Source: Spirochaetaceae bacterium (GTDB taxonomy: Bacteria > Spirochaetota > Spirochaetia > Treponematales > Breznakiellaceae). From it: a DNA stretch of 64,000 nucleotides. The notes under the pieces were generated by a model. That model was given only the letters and a program-made list of their open reading frames with translations, searched no databases and had not been told where the DNA came from. A program made the translations under genes and the position numbers. Position 1 is the stretch's first letter; each line of letters begins with the position of its first letter. Location: assembly GCA_031277165.1 (NCBI GenBank), contig JAISLT010000104.1, positions 21,119-85,118 on the forward strand, written 5' to 3'. Positions 27,548-35,159 of this stretch are shown piece by piece.

Positions 27548-27560
27548 GGCCTGCAGTTTA

Positions 27561-28034
27561 TTAATCTACAGTGGTAAGGATTGCTTCGTATTTTTTTATG
27601 ATATCACAGGCTGCGGAAGAATCTGTCTGGGCCGCCAAATCGGTAAAAAACTGGGGGTTTTGAAGTAATTCCGCCAGCCGTTTTAGGATCCGCAGGTGTT
27701 TTTCCGATTCCGTTTGGGGGGCAATAACCATAAACAGCATATACACCGGCTCCCCGTCCAGGGCATCGTAGTCAATACCCCGCCGGGAAATACCCAGGGT
27801 TCCGCAGACCCTGCTTACGGCATTGGTTTTACCGTGGGGAATGGCAATGCCCTTTTGAATGCCCGTGGACATCTTCTGTTCCCGTTCCCGAACCGCCCCT
27901 AAAATATCTTCCCGGATATTAAGGCGGGAACCTTGACAAAAAACATCGGCCAGTTCTTCAAAGGCCTCGTCCTTTTCCTCCGCCTCAAGGCCAATCTTTA
28001 TATATTCCGGGGCAAAAATTTCACTTAAAATCAT
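27561..28034 (-). CDS. PTS EIIA type-2 (PtsN/fructose-like) domain protein
   Basis: A 157-residue single EIIA domain. The phospho-accepting His is in KGIAIPHGKT (about residue 67). Other family blocks are MSTGIQKG before it and MLFMVIAPQTESEKHLRIL after it. As a free EIIA it may be regulatory (PtsN-like) rather than part of a sugar permease. No EIIB or EIIC gene is nearby. It follows secG by 2 nt, so both are in one transcript from the strong promoter at 28412-28440. Confidence 0.88.
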   Translation of the reverse strand: MILSEIFAPEYIKIGLEAEEKDEAFEELADVFCQGSRLNIREDILGAVREREQKMSTGIQKGIAIPHGKTNAVSRVCGTLGISRRGIDYDALDGEPVYMLFMVIAPQTESEKHLRILKRLAELLQNPQFFTDLAAQTDSSAACDIIKKYEAILTTVD

Positions 28035-28036
28035 GC

Positions 28037-28378
28037 CTATTCTTCCGTATTTTCAGTCGTATTGCCGTCGTTGTCCAGGTACCACTCGTTGTTTTGCCCC
28101 GCCGCCTGCCGCCGGCCTTCCGCCTCCACCCCGGCTCCCCCGGAACTGCGGTGCAGAAATGCCAGGGCAAAGCTTAGAATAAGGAAACAGGCCCCCAGGA
28201 CCGATGTGGCCCTGGTCAGCACATTCCCCGACCGGGAACCAAAGGCCGAGGAACTGCCCCCGGCAAAAATACCGCCCAGGCTGTCCCCCTCTTCATTTTG
28301 AACCAACACCAGCAGAACAAGCAGAATTGCCACCAGGATAAAAATAACCAGAAACAATGTGCTAAGTATTTCCTGCAT
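28037..28378 (-). CDS. secG: Preprotein translocase subunit SecG
   Basis: A 113-residue protein with two transmembrane helices (about 5-25 and 55-75), joined by the conserved LVLVQNEEGDSLGGIFAGGS loop. It is part of SecYEG. The C-terminal 35 residues are hydrophilic and Gly/Asn-rich. It is preceded by a strong predicted promoter and its start codon lies about 30 nt after the -10 element. Confidence 0.93.
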   Translation of the reverse strand: MQEILSTLFLVIFILVAILLVLLVLVQNEEGDSLGGIFAGGSSSAFGSRSGNVLTRATSVLGACFLILSFALAFLHRSSGGAGVEAEGRRQAAGQNNEWYLDNDGNTTENTEE

Positions 28379-28411
28379 GTAATAACCTCGAACCAGAAAA
28401 GTATACCTAAC

Positions 28412-28440
28412 AGTATACTAGGGGGAAAAAACTTATTCAA
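28412..28440 (-). promoter_or_regulatory. Sigma70-type promoter for secG with an embedded inverted repeat
   Basis: On the minus strand, TTGAAT (28440-28435), a 17-nt spacer and TATACT (28417-28412). Two GTATAC boxes, 28401-28406 and 28413-28418, flank 6 nt. They cover the -10 and the predicted start, as an operator would. Confidence 0.65.
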
Positions 28441-28575
28441 GGGCCGGGGGCCTAAAATTACATTTTAAAATAAGGCATTACGGGGTCCGCTGTGGTTGTT
28501 TCTACCGGCGTAACAGGGGATTAATCCGAATCTCCCGCGGTTCTATTCCGGTCCGGTTCAATTTACCCTATCCCG

Positions 28576-28602
28576 CCGGCCCCTGTTCCGGGCCGGGACC
28601 GG
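28576..28602. terminator. GC stem-loop downstream of the CBS-ACT gene
   Basis: CCGGCCCC (28576-28583) can pair with GGGACCGG (28595-28602), with one G-T wobble. It lies 26 nt after the minus-strand stop at 28628. No T-run follows, so termination is uncertain. The remaining bases of 28441-28575 show nothing else. Confidence 0.3.
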
Positions 28603-28627
28603 CCGATCGGCGTTTGTTCCGGCCGGG

Positions 28628-29272
28628 TTACTCCCTAATGTCCTCCACCACCACATCGGGGATACTTTTCATTACCGCCTCCAGTTCACCCTTGGAAAGC
28701 TCCCCCACCTTGATCGTTCCCCGGCGGTGGGCCACGTCGTCCCCCTCGGAAGTGACAAAAGAAACGATATTCCCCCCCCTTTCCGCAATGGCTCCGGAAA
28801 TTCGGGCCAATTCTCCGGGATGTTCCCCCATGCTAAGGGTAACCCGGACCCCCGCATGGCGGGCGCCGAAGGCGTTAACAAAAACCCGGAACAGGTCCGT
28901 ATCGGTGATGATCCCCACCAGAAGGGAGCCCCGCATTACCGGAAGGCAGCCTATGTCCTTGTCCGCCATAATACGGGCCGCTTCTTCCACCACCTCGTTT
29001 TCGTCCACGGTTATTACCTTTTTTACCATAATCTCCTGGACCCGCATCTTCGAAAGCAGGTAGCTTATTTCGTACATATCCAAGGTGGTTGCCTCGGAAG
29101 GGCTGGCCTTGATCATGTCTTCCTTGGTGACAATACCCGCCAGGGTGTTGTTATGATCCAGTACCGGAAGGTGCCCCACCTTTTCCCGGTCCATAAGGGA
29201 ACGGGTCTCTGTTATTGACGCATCCGGGTGAACGTATATGGGATTCTTTGTCATTACGCGGGAAATAATCAT
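28628..29272 (-). CDS. CBS-domain pair plus ACT domain protein (AcuB-like)
   Basis: 214 residues: CBS1 at about 5-60 (MTKNPIYVHPDASI, VGHLPVLDHNNTLAGIVTKE), CBS2 at about 78-135 (CLPVMRGSLLVGIITDTD), then an ACT domain at about 143-213 (VTLSMGEHPGELARISGAIA). CBS pairs bind adenosyl ligands and ACT domains bind amino acids, so it is probably a sensor protein. It lies immediately downstream of the branched-chain amino-acid transporter genes, which suggests a link to amino-acid supply, but this is inference. It has its own ribosome site (AAGGAGG) and a possible promoter TTGGGA-17-TATAAA that overlaps the palindrome at 29311. Confidence 0.88.
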   Translation of the reverse strand: MIISRVMTKNPIYVHPDASITETRSLMDREKVGHLPVLDHNNTLAGIVTKEDMIKASPSEATTLDMYEISYLLSKMRVQEIMVKKVITVDENEVVEEAARIMADKDIGCLPVMRGSLLVGIITDTDLFRVFVNAFGARHAGVRVTLSMGEHPGELARISGAIAERGGNIVSFVTSEGDDVAHRRGTIKVGELSKGELEAVMKSIPDVVVEDIRE

Positions 29273-29310
29273 GCGGTCCTCCTTACATTAATTTTATACT
29301 CCGTCTAAAG

Positions 29311-29346
29311 CTGCTTCCCAAAATCTGAAGTTTTGGGAAAGCCCCC
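29311..29346 (+). repeat. Short dispersed palindrome, best copy (5)
   Basis: CTTCCCAAAATCTGAAG followed by TTTTGGGAAAGCCCC: arms TTCCCAAAA and TTTTGGGAA are perfect complements around TCTGAAG. It lies between livF (stop 29370) and the CBS-ACT gene (start 29272). Confidence 0.65.
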
Positions 29347-29369
29347 TCAATAGAGTCCGTTTAAAATAG

Positions 29370-30077
29370 TCAGCCCCCTAAATAAGAGGCCTTTACCACA
29401 TCGTCCTTCATTAGTTCCGCCGCCGGTCCGGATTTTATTACCCTGCCGGTTTCAAGGATATAGGCCCGGGCGGCAATTCCCAGGGCCTTGTATGCGTTCT
29501 GTTCCACCAGCAGTATGGTGGCCCCGGCCTGGTTAATCCGCCGTATGACCTCGAAGATCTCGTCCACCAGAATCGGAGCTAGTCCCATGGAGGGCTCGTC
29601 CAGCAGGAGGAGCCGGGGTTTGGCCATAAGCCCCCGGCCCATGGCAAGCATCTGCTGTTCCCCGCCGCTTAGGGTGCCCGCCACCTGGTGCATCCGTTCC
29701 TTAAGCCGGGGAAAAAGGGAGTATACCATTTCCAGATCCTCCCTAATCGCCCGGCGATCGGTACGGGTATAGGCCCCCATCGCAAGATTATCCTGCACCG
29801 AAAGGTTGGCAAATATCCGCCGGCCTTCGGGAATCTGGACCAGTCCGGCGGCAACAATTTTATCCGGGGCAAGGCCGGTAATGTCGTTTCCGTTAAATTC
29901 AACCTTCCCCGAGGTTTTTTTAATCACGTTGGAAATTCCGTTTAGGGTGGTGGATTTACCCGCCCCGTTGGATCCGATTAGGGTTATAATTTCCCCCTGG
30001 TCAACCTCGAAGGAAATGCCCCGCAGGGCCTGAATGGCCCCATAATGGATGGTTAAATCCTGTACCGAAAGGATCAT
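29370..30077 (-). CDS. livF: Branched-chain amino-acid ABC transporter ATPase LivF
   Basis: A 235-residue ATPase with Walker A GSNGAGKST, signature LSGGEQQMLAMGRGLM, Walker B LLLLDEPSMGLAP and H-loop LLVEQNA. The AMGRGLM and GLAPILV patterns are typical of LivF rather than LivG. The start overlaps the livG stop by 4 nt. It energises uptake with LivG through the LivHM channel. Confidence 0.94.
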   Translation of the reverse strand: MILSVQDLTIHYGAIQALRGISFEVDQGEIITLIGSNGAGKSTTLNGISNVIKKTSGKVEFNGNDITGLAPDKIVAAGLVQIPEGRRIFANLSVQDNLAMGAYTRTDRRAIREDLEMVYSLFPRLKERMHQVAGTLSGGEQQMLAMGRGLMAKPRLLLLDEPSMGLAPILVDEIFEVIRRINQAGATILLVEQNAYKALGIAARAYILETGRVIKSGPAAELMKDDVVKASYLGG

Positions 30078-30865
30078 TTTACCGCATCCTCTCCCAGATA
30101 GGCCTTGATAACCGCCGGGTTTTTTCGTATTTCTTCCGGGGTTCCCACCGCGATGGTCTTGCCGTAATCTAAAACGATGATCCGTTCACAGATCCCCATG
30201 ACCAGCCGCATATCGTGTTCAATCAGCAGGATCGTCAGCTTCCATTCCCGGCGGATAAAATCGATAAGCTTCATCAATTCTTCGGTTTCCTGGGGGTTCA
30301 TCCCCGCCGCGGGTTCATCCAGCAGCAAAAGCAGGGGATTGGCCGCCAGGGCCCGGGCAATTTCCAGTTTCCGCTGTTCGCCATAGGGCAGGTTCCGGGC
30401 CAGCTCGTGCTTTTTATGGCCGATTTTAAAGAGAGACAAGAGCTCTGCGGTCCGCTCGATCATCCGCTCTTCGTCCAGGCGAAAACGCTTAAGCCGGAAC
30501 AGAACATCCAGGGGGGTTTCCACCCGCCGGGAATGGAGGGCAATGCGGACATTGTCTTCCACGGTCATGTTGCCAAAGAGCCGGATGTTCTGGAAGGTCC
30601 GGGCAATTCCGATGCGGTTTAAGGCCGCGGGGGCCATGGACCCCGCCTTATGGACCCGGTCCCGGCGATCCCAAAAATCAATTTCCCCCGAGCTGGGGGT
30701 GTATACCCCGGAGAGCATGTTAAAGACCGTGGTTTTTCCCGCCCCATTGGGGCCGATAAGCCCCACCAGTTCCCCATGGGCAAGCTCGCAAAAAAAACTG
30801 CTTACCGCCTTTAGGCCTCCGAATACAATGGATAGATCCGTTACCCGTAAGAGGAGATCAGTCAT
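30074..30865 (-). CDS. livG: Branched-chain amino-acid ABC transporter ATPase LivG
   Basis: 263 residues from ATG 30865, chosen because GGGAGCGG precedes it and the product then begins MTDLLLRVTDLSIVFGGLKA as LivG proteins do. An upstream in-frame start at 30937 would run deep into livM. Walker A is GPNGAGKTT; the signature region is NLPYGEQRKLEIARALA, the YG(E/D)QR variant normal for LivG. Walker B is LLLLDEPAAGMNP and the H-loop is LLIEHDM. It overlaps livM by 8 nt. Confidence 0.94.
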   Translation of the reverse strand: MTDLLLRVTDLSIVFGGLKAVSSFFCELAHGELVGLIGPNGAGKTTVFNMLSGVYTPSSGEIDFWDRRDRVHKAGSMAPAALNRIGIARTFQNIRLFGNMTVEDNVRIALHSRRVETPLDVLFRLKRFRLDEERMIERTAELLSLFKIGHKKHELARNLPYGEQRKLEIARALAANPLLLLLDEPAAGMNPQETEELMKLIDFIRREWKLTILLIEHDMRLVMGICERIIVLDYGKTIAVGTPEEIRKNPAVIKAYLGEDAVK

Positions 30866-31862
30866 TTCCGCTCCCCCCTGCCGGCTTGGCCTTCTTCTTA
30901 AAAATAAAGAGCCCAATCCGGTTCCAGAGGCGCACAAAGGAAAGTTCCTTCATTCCCAAAAGTCCCTGGGGCCGGAAGAGCATAATAAAGATCAATATTA
31001 AGGGGTATATCAGCAGCCGGTAATCCTGCAGGAACCGGAGAAATTCCTGAAGATAGGTAAGCACATAGGCCGCAATGATCGAGCCGGTCATGGAGCCCAT
31101 GCCCCCCAGAACCACATAAATAAGGAAGTCAATGGACCTAAGGAACTGGGCTATGTCGGGCTTGACAAAGCCGTTTATCATGGCAAAAAGGGAGCCCCCT
31201 ATGCCGGCAATAAAGGCGGCGATGACAAAACCCGCCATCTTATACCGGAAGATGCTTATTCCGCAGGAATTGGCGGCAACCTCGTCTTCCCGGCAGGCCA
31301 TAATTGCCCGGCCGTAACTTGACCGGAGGAAATTCTGCAGCAGGGCCACCACAAAGACCAGCACCGCGGTGGCCACCGCCAGGGCAAGCCGGTTGTTCAT
31401 CGCCAATATGGTGGTAAACTGCCTTCCGTTGGGCCCCCCCGTGAGGGACTTTAAATTGATAAACACCACCCTGATTATCTCTCCAAACCCCAGGGTAACA
31501 ATGGCCAGGTAATCCCCGGAAAGCTTAAGCACGGGAAAACCGATAAGGAACCCGGCGATGGTGGTAAGCAAAACCCCCAGGACCGCCGCCAGGGGCAGGG
31601 GAAAGCCCATGTCGAGGTTGAAAAAAATGCAGGAATAGGCCCCTATGGCCAGGAACCCCGCCTGCCCCAGGGAAAGCTGGCCGGTGATGCCCACAATCAT
31701 GTTCACCGACATGGCCATGATTGCATTAACCCCCCCCAGGGCAATGATCCGGGCCGTATACAGATCGATTAGGCCGGAAAGGGCCAGATAGAAGGGGATG
31801 CATACCGCAAGGATCCCCACCACCGTTAAAATAATCGTTGTACGAAGGGGAAAACCGCTCAT
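30858..31862 (-). CDS. livM: Branched-chain amino-acid ABC transporter permease LivM
   Basis: A 334-residue permease with about nine to ten helices. The family core is MAMSVNMIVGITGQLSLGQA near residue 50, followed by LKLSGDYLAIVTLGFGEIIR and later GGMGSMTGSIIAAYVL. It overlaps livH by 4 nt upstream. The C-terminal tail (KKKAKPAGGSG) is basic and cytoplasmic. It pairs with LivH to form the channel. Confidence 0.94.
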   Translation of the reverse strand: MSGFPLRTTIILTVVGILAVCIPFYLALSGLIDLYTARIIALGGVNAIMAMSVNMIVGITGQLSLGQAGFLAIGAYSCIFFNLDMGFPLPLAAVLGVLLTTIAGFLIGFPVLKLSGDYLAIVTLGFGEIIRVVFINLKSLTGGPNGRQFTTILAMNNRLALAVATAVLVFVVALLQNFLRSSYGRAIMACREDEVAANSCGISIFRYKMAGFVIAAFIAGIGGSLFAMINGFVKPDIAQFLRSIDFLIYVVLGGMGSMTGSIIAAYVLTYLQEFLRFLQDYRLLIYPLILIFIMLFRPQGLLGMKELSFVRLWNRIGLFIFKKKAKPAGGSGND

Positions 31863-32752
31863 ACCTTTACCCGCAGCTTTTTACCCAGTATACCGGTGGG
31901 TTTAATTAACAGCACCACAATAAGGATCGAAAAGGAAATGGCGTCGCTGTACTGGCTGGAAAGGAAGCCCTTGGTTAGGGTTTCGGCGATCCCCAGGATG
32001 AATCCCCCCAGCATGGCCCCGGGGACGGAGCCTATGCCCCCTAATACGGCGGCCACAAACGCCTTAAGGCCCGGCATCATCCCCATCAGGGGGTTAACCT
32101 GCGGATATGCGAAGGCATAGAGTACCCCTCCGGCGGCGGCCAGGATCGATCCCAAGGCAAAGGTAAAGGCGATGATCCCGTTCACGGGAATTCCCATAAG
32201 GCTTGCGGCGGTCATGTCAAAGGACACCGCCTGCATGGCCTTACCCCGTTTGGTGGAATTTATTATATAGTTCAAGGCCACCATCAACAGTCCCGCAAGA
32301 ACTATCACAATGCCCTGAATATTTGAAATAGTAAGGGCCCCGCCGTAAAGCTGGATAGTAACCACCGCCGGCCGGGGGAACTGCCGGGGATTGGGACCGA
32401 TAAAGGGCAGTACCCGGGCGCCGTTTTCCAGGATTAAACTTACCGCAATGGCGGTAATAAGGGAATTAAGCCGGGGGGCGGAACGGAGGGGCCGGTATGC
32501 CAGCCGTTCTATGGTAATGCCAAAGGATGCGCAGATAATCATGGACACAATAAAAGCGGCAAGGATCCCCCAGGGACCGGCCCCGATGGCGCCCAGGACA
32601 AAGAACGCCGCATAGGCCCCCACCATAAGAATATCCCCGTGGGCAAAATTAATAAGAAGCACAATCCCATAGACCATGGTATAGCCCAGGGCAATGAGCG
32701 CATAGATCGAACCCAGGGAGATACCGTTAATTAACTGTTGCAATACAATCAT
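31859..32752 (-). CDS. livH: Branched-chain amino-acid ABC transporter permease LivH
   Basis: A 297-residue permease with about eight helices. Family blocks are LINGISLGSIYALIALGYTM at the start, LLINFAHGDILMVGAY, and AFVAAVLGGIGSVPGAMLGG near residue 220. I see no good ribosome site before the ATG. The 289 nt upstream are filled by stem-loops including repeat copy B. It is separated by that stretch from the binding-protein gene, which would allow more binding protein than permease. Confidence 0.94.
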   Translation of the reverse strand: MIVLQQLINGISLGSIYALIALGYTMVYGIVLLINFAHGDILMVGAYAAFFVLGAIGAGPWGILAAFIVSMIICASFGITIERLAYRPLRSAPRLNSLITAIAVSLILENGARVLPFIGPNPRQFPRPAVVTIQLYGGALTISNIQGIVIVLAGLLMVALNYIINSTKRGKAMQAVSFDMTAASLMGIPVNGIIAFTFALGSILAAAGGVLYAFAYPQVNPLMGMMPGLKAFVAAVLGGIGSVPGAMLGGFILGIAETLTKGFLSSQYSDAISFSILIVVLLIKPTGILGKKLRVKV

Positions 32753-32879
32753 ATTTTATTCACATACGTTTAAGGTTGCTTTTCCAAAAGGGACCATAGG
32801 GGAAGGCCGGACCCTCCCCTATGGCGCCTGTTCCCAGGACCCTGCTGCGCCTGGCGCATAAAGTCCTGGGTAACCGTTA
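32753..32879. other. Stem-loop-rich leader of livH
   Basis: Two further hairpins stand between repeat copy B and livH. CCATAGGGG (32794-32802) pairs with CCCCTATGG (32816-32824), and CCCAGGAC (32833-32840) pairs with GTCCTGGG (32863-32870). Neither is followed by a T-run on the minus strand. Confidence 0.5.
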
Positions 32880-33043
32880 GGTTTTGTTGCTCCGCGCATA
32901 AAACCCTTACAAACCGCCGGTCAGGCGATTTTTTATCCCGCAAAGTCCATCGGACCAAAGGTCCGCAGCAGCCCGCTAATCGTGGTTTTGATGGCTTTTT
33001 CAACGAAAAAAGCTATCAAAACCTGCAAGCACAACGGGCTGCT
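32880..33043 (+). repeat. Dispersed stem-loop element, copy B (164 nt)
   Basis: The sense strand is plus. In order it holds an imperfect stem around GTTGCTCCGCGC (32880-32907), a degraded stem over GGCGATTTTTT, a perfect CGGACC-AAA-GGTCCG hairpin (32951-32965), and the 77-nt palindrome 32967-33043 with end arms AGCAGCCCG and CGGGCTGCT. The palindrome ends on two bases of the stop codon of the binding-protein gene (TAG, 33044-33042). Copies C and D match it along its whole length. Confidence 0.85.
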
Positions 33044-34181
33044 AGTTGGGGTTAACCGTGGTCTTATACGCGTTCACAAGCTTGCCGTCCCCCTGGCTGA
33101 CAATCTCCAGGATCTCCACCGCCTTAATGGGGTTACGGTCGGCGTCGAAACGGATATTCCCTGTTACATAGGCGCCGTCGATCTTAGCCATGGCGTCTTT
33201 TACCGCGGCGGTATCAAAGGTTCCGGCGGCTTTGATGCCGTCGGCCACCAGCATCATGGTGTCATACCCAAGGGCAGAAAACTGCGAAGCGGGCCTTTTG
33301 TACTTTGCCAGGAAGTTCTTCACAAAGGCCTGTCCCTTGGGATCCGTGGTATCGGCGTTAAAACCCGCGGACCAGAAACCATTAAGGGCTTCTTCTCCGG
33401 CATTGTCGATCAGGGTGTCCCAGCCGTCGCCCCCTACCAGGGGAACGGTAATGCCCAGGGCCCGGAGCTGCTTAGCCTGGAGGGCCACATCGTTGTAATA
33501 ATTGGGCAGGTACACCACATCGGGGTTCTGGGACTTGATCCGGGTTATCTGGGCGTTAAAGTCCACATCCCCCGTCTGGTAGGCTTCATTGGCCACAACT
33601 TCGCCCCCCAGGGTTTTAAAATGCTCCTCGAAGGATTTTGCCAGATCGGTGTTGTAGTCGGCCCCGCCGTCATAGAGAATGGCGGCCCGGCGGCTTCCCA
33701 GATCGTTAAAGGAAAATTCGGCTCCCACCACTCCCTGGAAGGGATCGATAAAACAGGCCCGGAAAATATAGTCCCCGGGGTTGGTGACGTTTACGTTGGT
33801 GGCCGAGGGGGAAATAAGGATAACCTTGTTTGCCTGGGCCTGCTGGGTCATGGACATGGTAGCCCCGGAAGTGCTGGACCCCAGGATAAAGGAAACCTTG
33901 TCCTTGGTGGTAAGTTTGGTAAAGGCGTTGAGGGATTTTTCCGCATTACCCTCATCGTCCTCGGCAATCAGTGTCAGCTGCTTGCCCAGCAGCCCGCCGG
34001 CGGCGTTAATCTCCTCAATGGCCAACAGGGCGCCGTCCCTGGATTCGGTGCCATAATTAGCAACCGGGCCGGAAAGGGGAAAGACCGCTCCAATGGCCAC
34101 GGTATCGCTCTCCGCCTTGGTACAGCCCCAAAAAGCTGCCGCACAGCAAAGGGCCGGCAACAATAAACTTAGTTTCTTCAT
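33042..34181 (-). CDS. livJ: Branched-chain amino-acid ABC transporter substrate-binding lipoprotein (LivJ/LivK-like)
   Basis: 379 residues. The signal sequence ends in a lipobox at FWGC (Cys20), so it is a lipoprotein on the outer face of the inner membrane. The mature part is a type I periplasmic-binding fold: VAIGAVFPLSGPVANYG, then IEEINAAGGLLGKQL, SFILGSSTSGATMSMT and, later, YDTMMLVADGIKAAG. Substrate is Leu/Ile/Val or a related compound; binding residues cannot be read by eye. GGAGG lies 6 nt before the ATG. A candidate promoter TGGACA-17-TTAAAA is in 34182-34260. It is first in the liv operon. Confidence 0.93.
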   Translation of the reverse strand: MKKLSLLLPALCCAAAFWGCTKAESDTVAIGAVFPLSGPVANYGTESRDGALLAIEEINAAGGLLGKQLTLIAEDDEGNAEKSLNAFTKLTTKDKVSFILGSSTSGATMSMTQQAQANKVILISPSATNVNVTNPGDYIFRACFIDPFQGVVGAEFSFNDLGSRRAAILYDGGADYNTDLAKSFEEHFKTLGGEVVANEAYQTGDVDFNAQITRIKSQNPDVVYLPNYYNDVALQAKQLRALGITVPLVGGDGWDTLIDNAGEEALNGFWSAGFNADTTDPKGQAFVKNFLAKYKRPASQFSALGYDTMMLVADGIKAAGTFDTAAVKDAMAKIDGAYVTGNIRFDADRNPIKAVEILEIVSQGDGKLVNAYKTTVNPN

Positions 34182-34288
34182 AACTGTTCCTCCATGAAAC
34201 TCGAATATAGGGTATTTTAACGAATATTTATACAGAATGTCCAGGGGTCATGTAAGAATCTTGAATAATTATACAAAATTTCAACAAA

Positions 34289-34336
34289 GCAGGGGCCGGA
34301 AAAAGCGGAACCGGCTTCGAATATTCCGGCCCCTGC
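34289..34336 (-). terminator. Predicted terminator of tpiA
   Basis: Arms of 13 bp (34289-34301 with 34324-34336) form a GC-rich hairpin 8 nt after the minus-strand stop of tpiA. The sequence after it on that strand begins TTTGTTGAAATTTT, so a partial U-tract is present. Confidence 0.65.
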
Positions 34337-34343
34337 CCCGGGG

Positions 34344-35084
34344 CTAAAATTTGGCTATGGGCACAAAGGAATCGGCCTTAAGGGCCGCTCCGCCCACCAG
34401 GGCCCCGTCTATGTTCTCTTTAGCCATAAGCTGGGCGGCGTTTTCCGGCTTTACCGATCCTCCGTATTGGATAATGATCTTTTCCGCCTCGGCGTTTCCG
34501 TAGAGCCTTCCTACCACCTGCCGCACATAGGCATGGATGGCGTCGGCGTCCTCCGGGGTAGCGGTTTTGCCCGTACCGATGGCCCAGACGGGCTCGTAGG
34601 CAAGGACCACCCGGGAAAGGTCCTTCACCCCCTCAAGACCCTTTACAACCTGCCTTTCGCAGACCGCCTCGGCCTTGCCCGCATCCCGCTCTTCCAGCAA
34701 TTCCCCGATGCAGAGAATTACCTCAAAGCCATGGCTAAGGGCCAGTTTTACCTTTTTATTGATAAGGCCGTCGTCCTCTTTGTACACATGGCGCCGTTCG
34801 CTGTGTCCCAGGATGATCGTCTCTACCCCCAGATCCTTTAGCTGCAACACCGACACTTCCCCCGTATGGGCCCCCTGTTCGTCCTGGGCGCAGTTCTGGG
34901 CCCCCAGGCGGATATTGCTGCCCTTGACAATGGGGGCCACCGTTTCGATCAGCGTAAAACTGGGCGCCACCAGGTACTTGTGTTTTCCGTCCTTAAGCTG
35001 GGCCGTCAGGGCCTTGGCAAGTTCCGCCGCCTCGGAACGGGTCTTGTGCATCTTCCAGTTTCCCGCTATATAGTAGTCTCTCAT
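34344..35084 (-). CDS. tpiA: Triose-phosphate isomerase
   Basis: Interconverts dihydroxyacetone phosphate and glyceraldehyde 3-phosphate. 246 residues, normal length. Catalytic residues are Lys11 (NWKMHK), His in GHSERR (about 95) and Glu in AYEPVWAIGTGK (about 166). The phosphate-binding loop near the end is YGGSVKPENA and DGALVGGAAL. AGAAGGAG stands before the ATG. It is third in the gap-pgk-tpiA order on the minus strand, 75 nt after pgk. Confidence 0.97.
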   Translation of the reverse strand: MRDYYIAGNWKMHKTRSEAAELAKALTAQLKDGKHKYLVAPSFTLIETVAPIVKGSNIRLGAQNCAQDEQGAHTGEVSVLQLKDLGVETIILGHSERRHVYKEDDGLINKKVKLALSHGFEVILCIGELLEERDAGKAEAVCERQVVKGLEGVKDLSRVVLAYEPVWAIGTGKTATPEDADAIHAYVRQVVGRLYGNAEAEKIIIQYGGSVKPENAAQLMAKENIDGALVGGAALKADSFVPIAKF

Positions 35085-35159
35085 CTATGGCTCCTTCTTT
35101 AATAGGGTATCCGGGACCGGGGCGATCCAAAACCGCCCTTTGTCCCGCCATCGGCGCTT

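Noticed and set aside
28441..28575. Possible tRNA-like arm (GGTTCTATTCC) in the gap before the CBS-ACT gene
   Set aside because: The flanking bases do not pair as a T-arm and no acceptor or anticodon stems can be drawn.
32982..34166. 394-codon plus-strand frame opposite the binding-protein gene
   Set aside because: Shadow of livJ. It opens inside repeat copy B and has no domain features.
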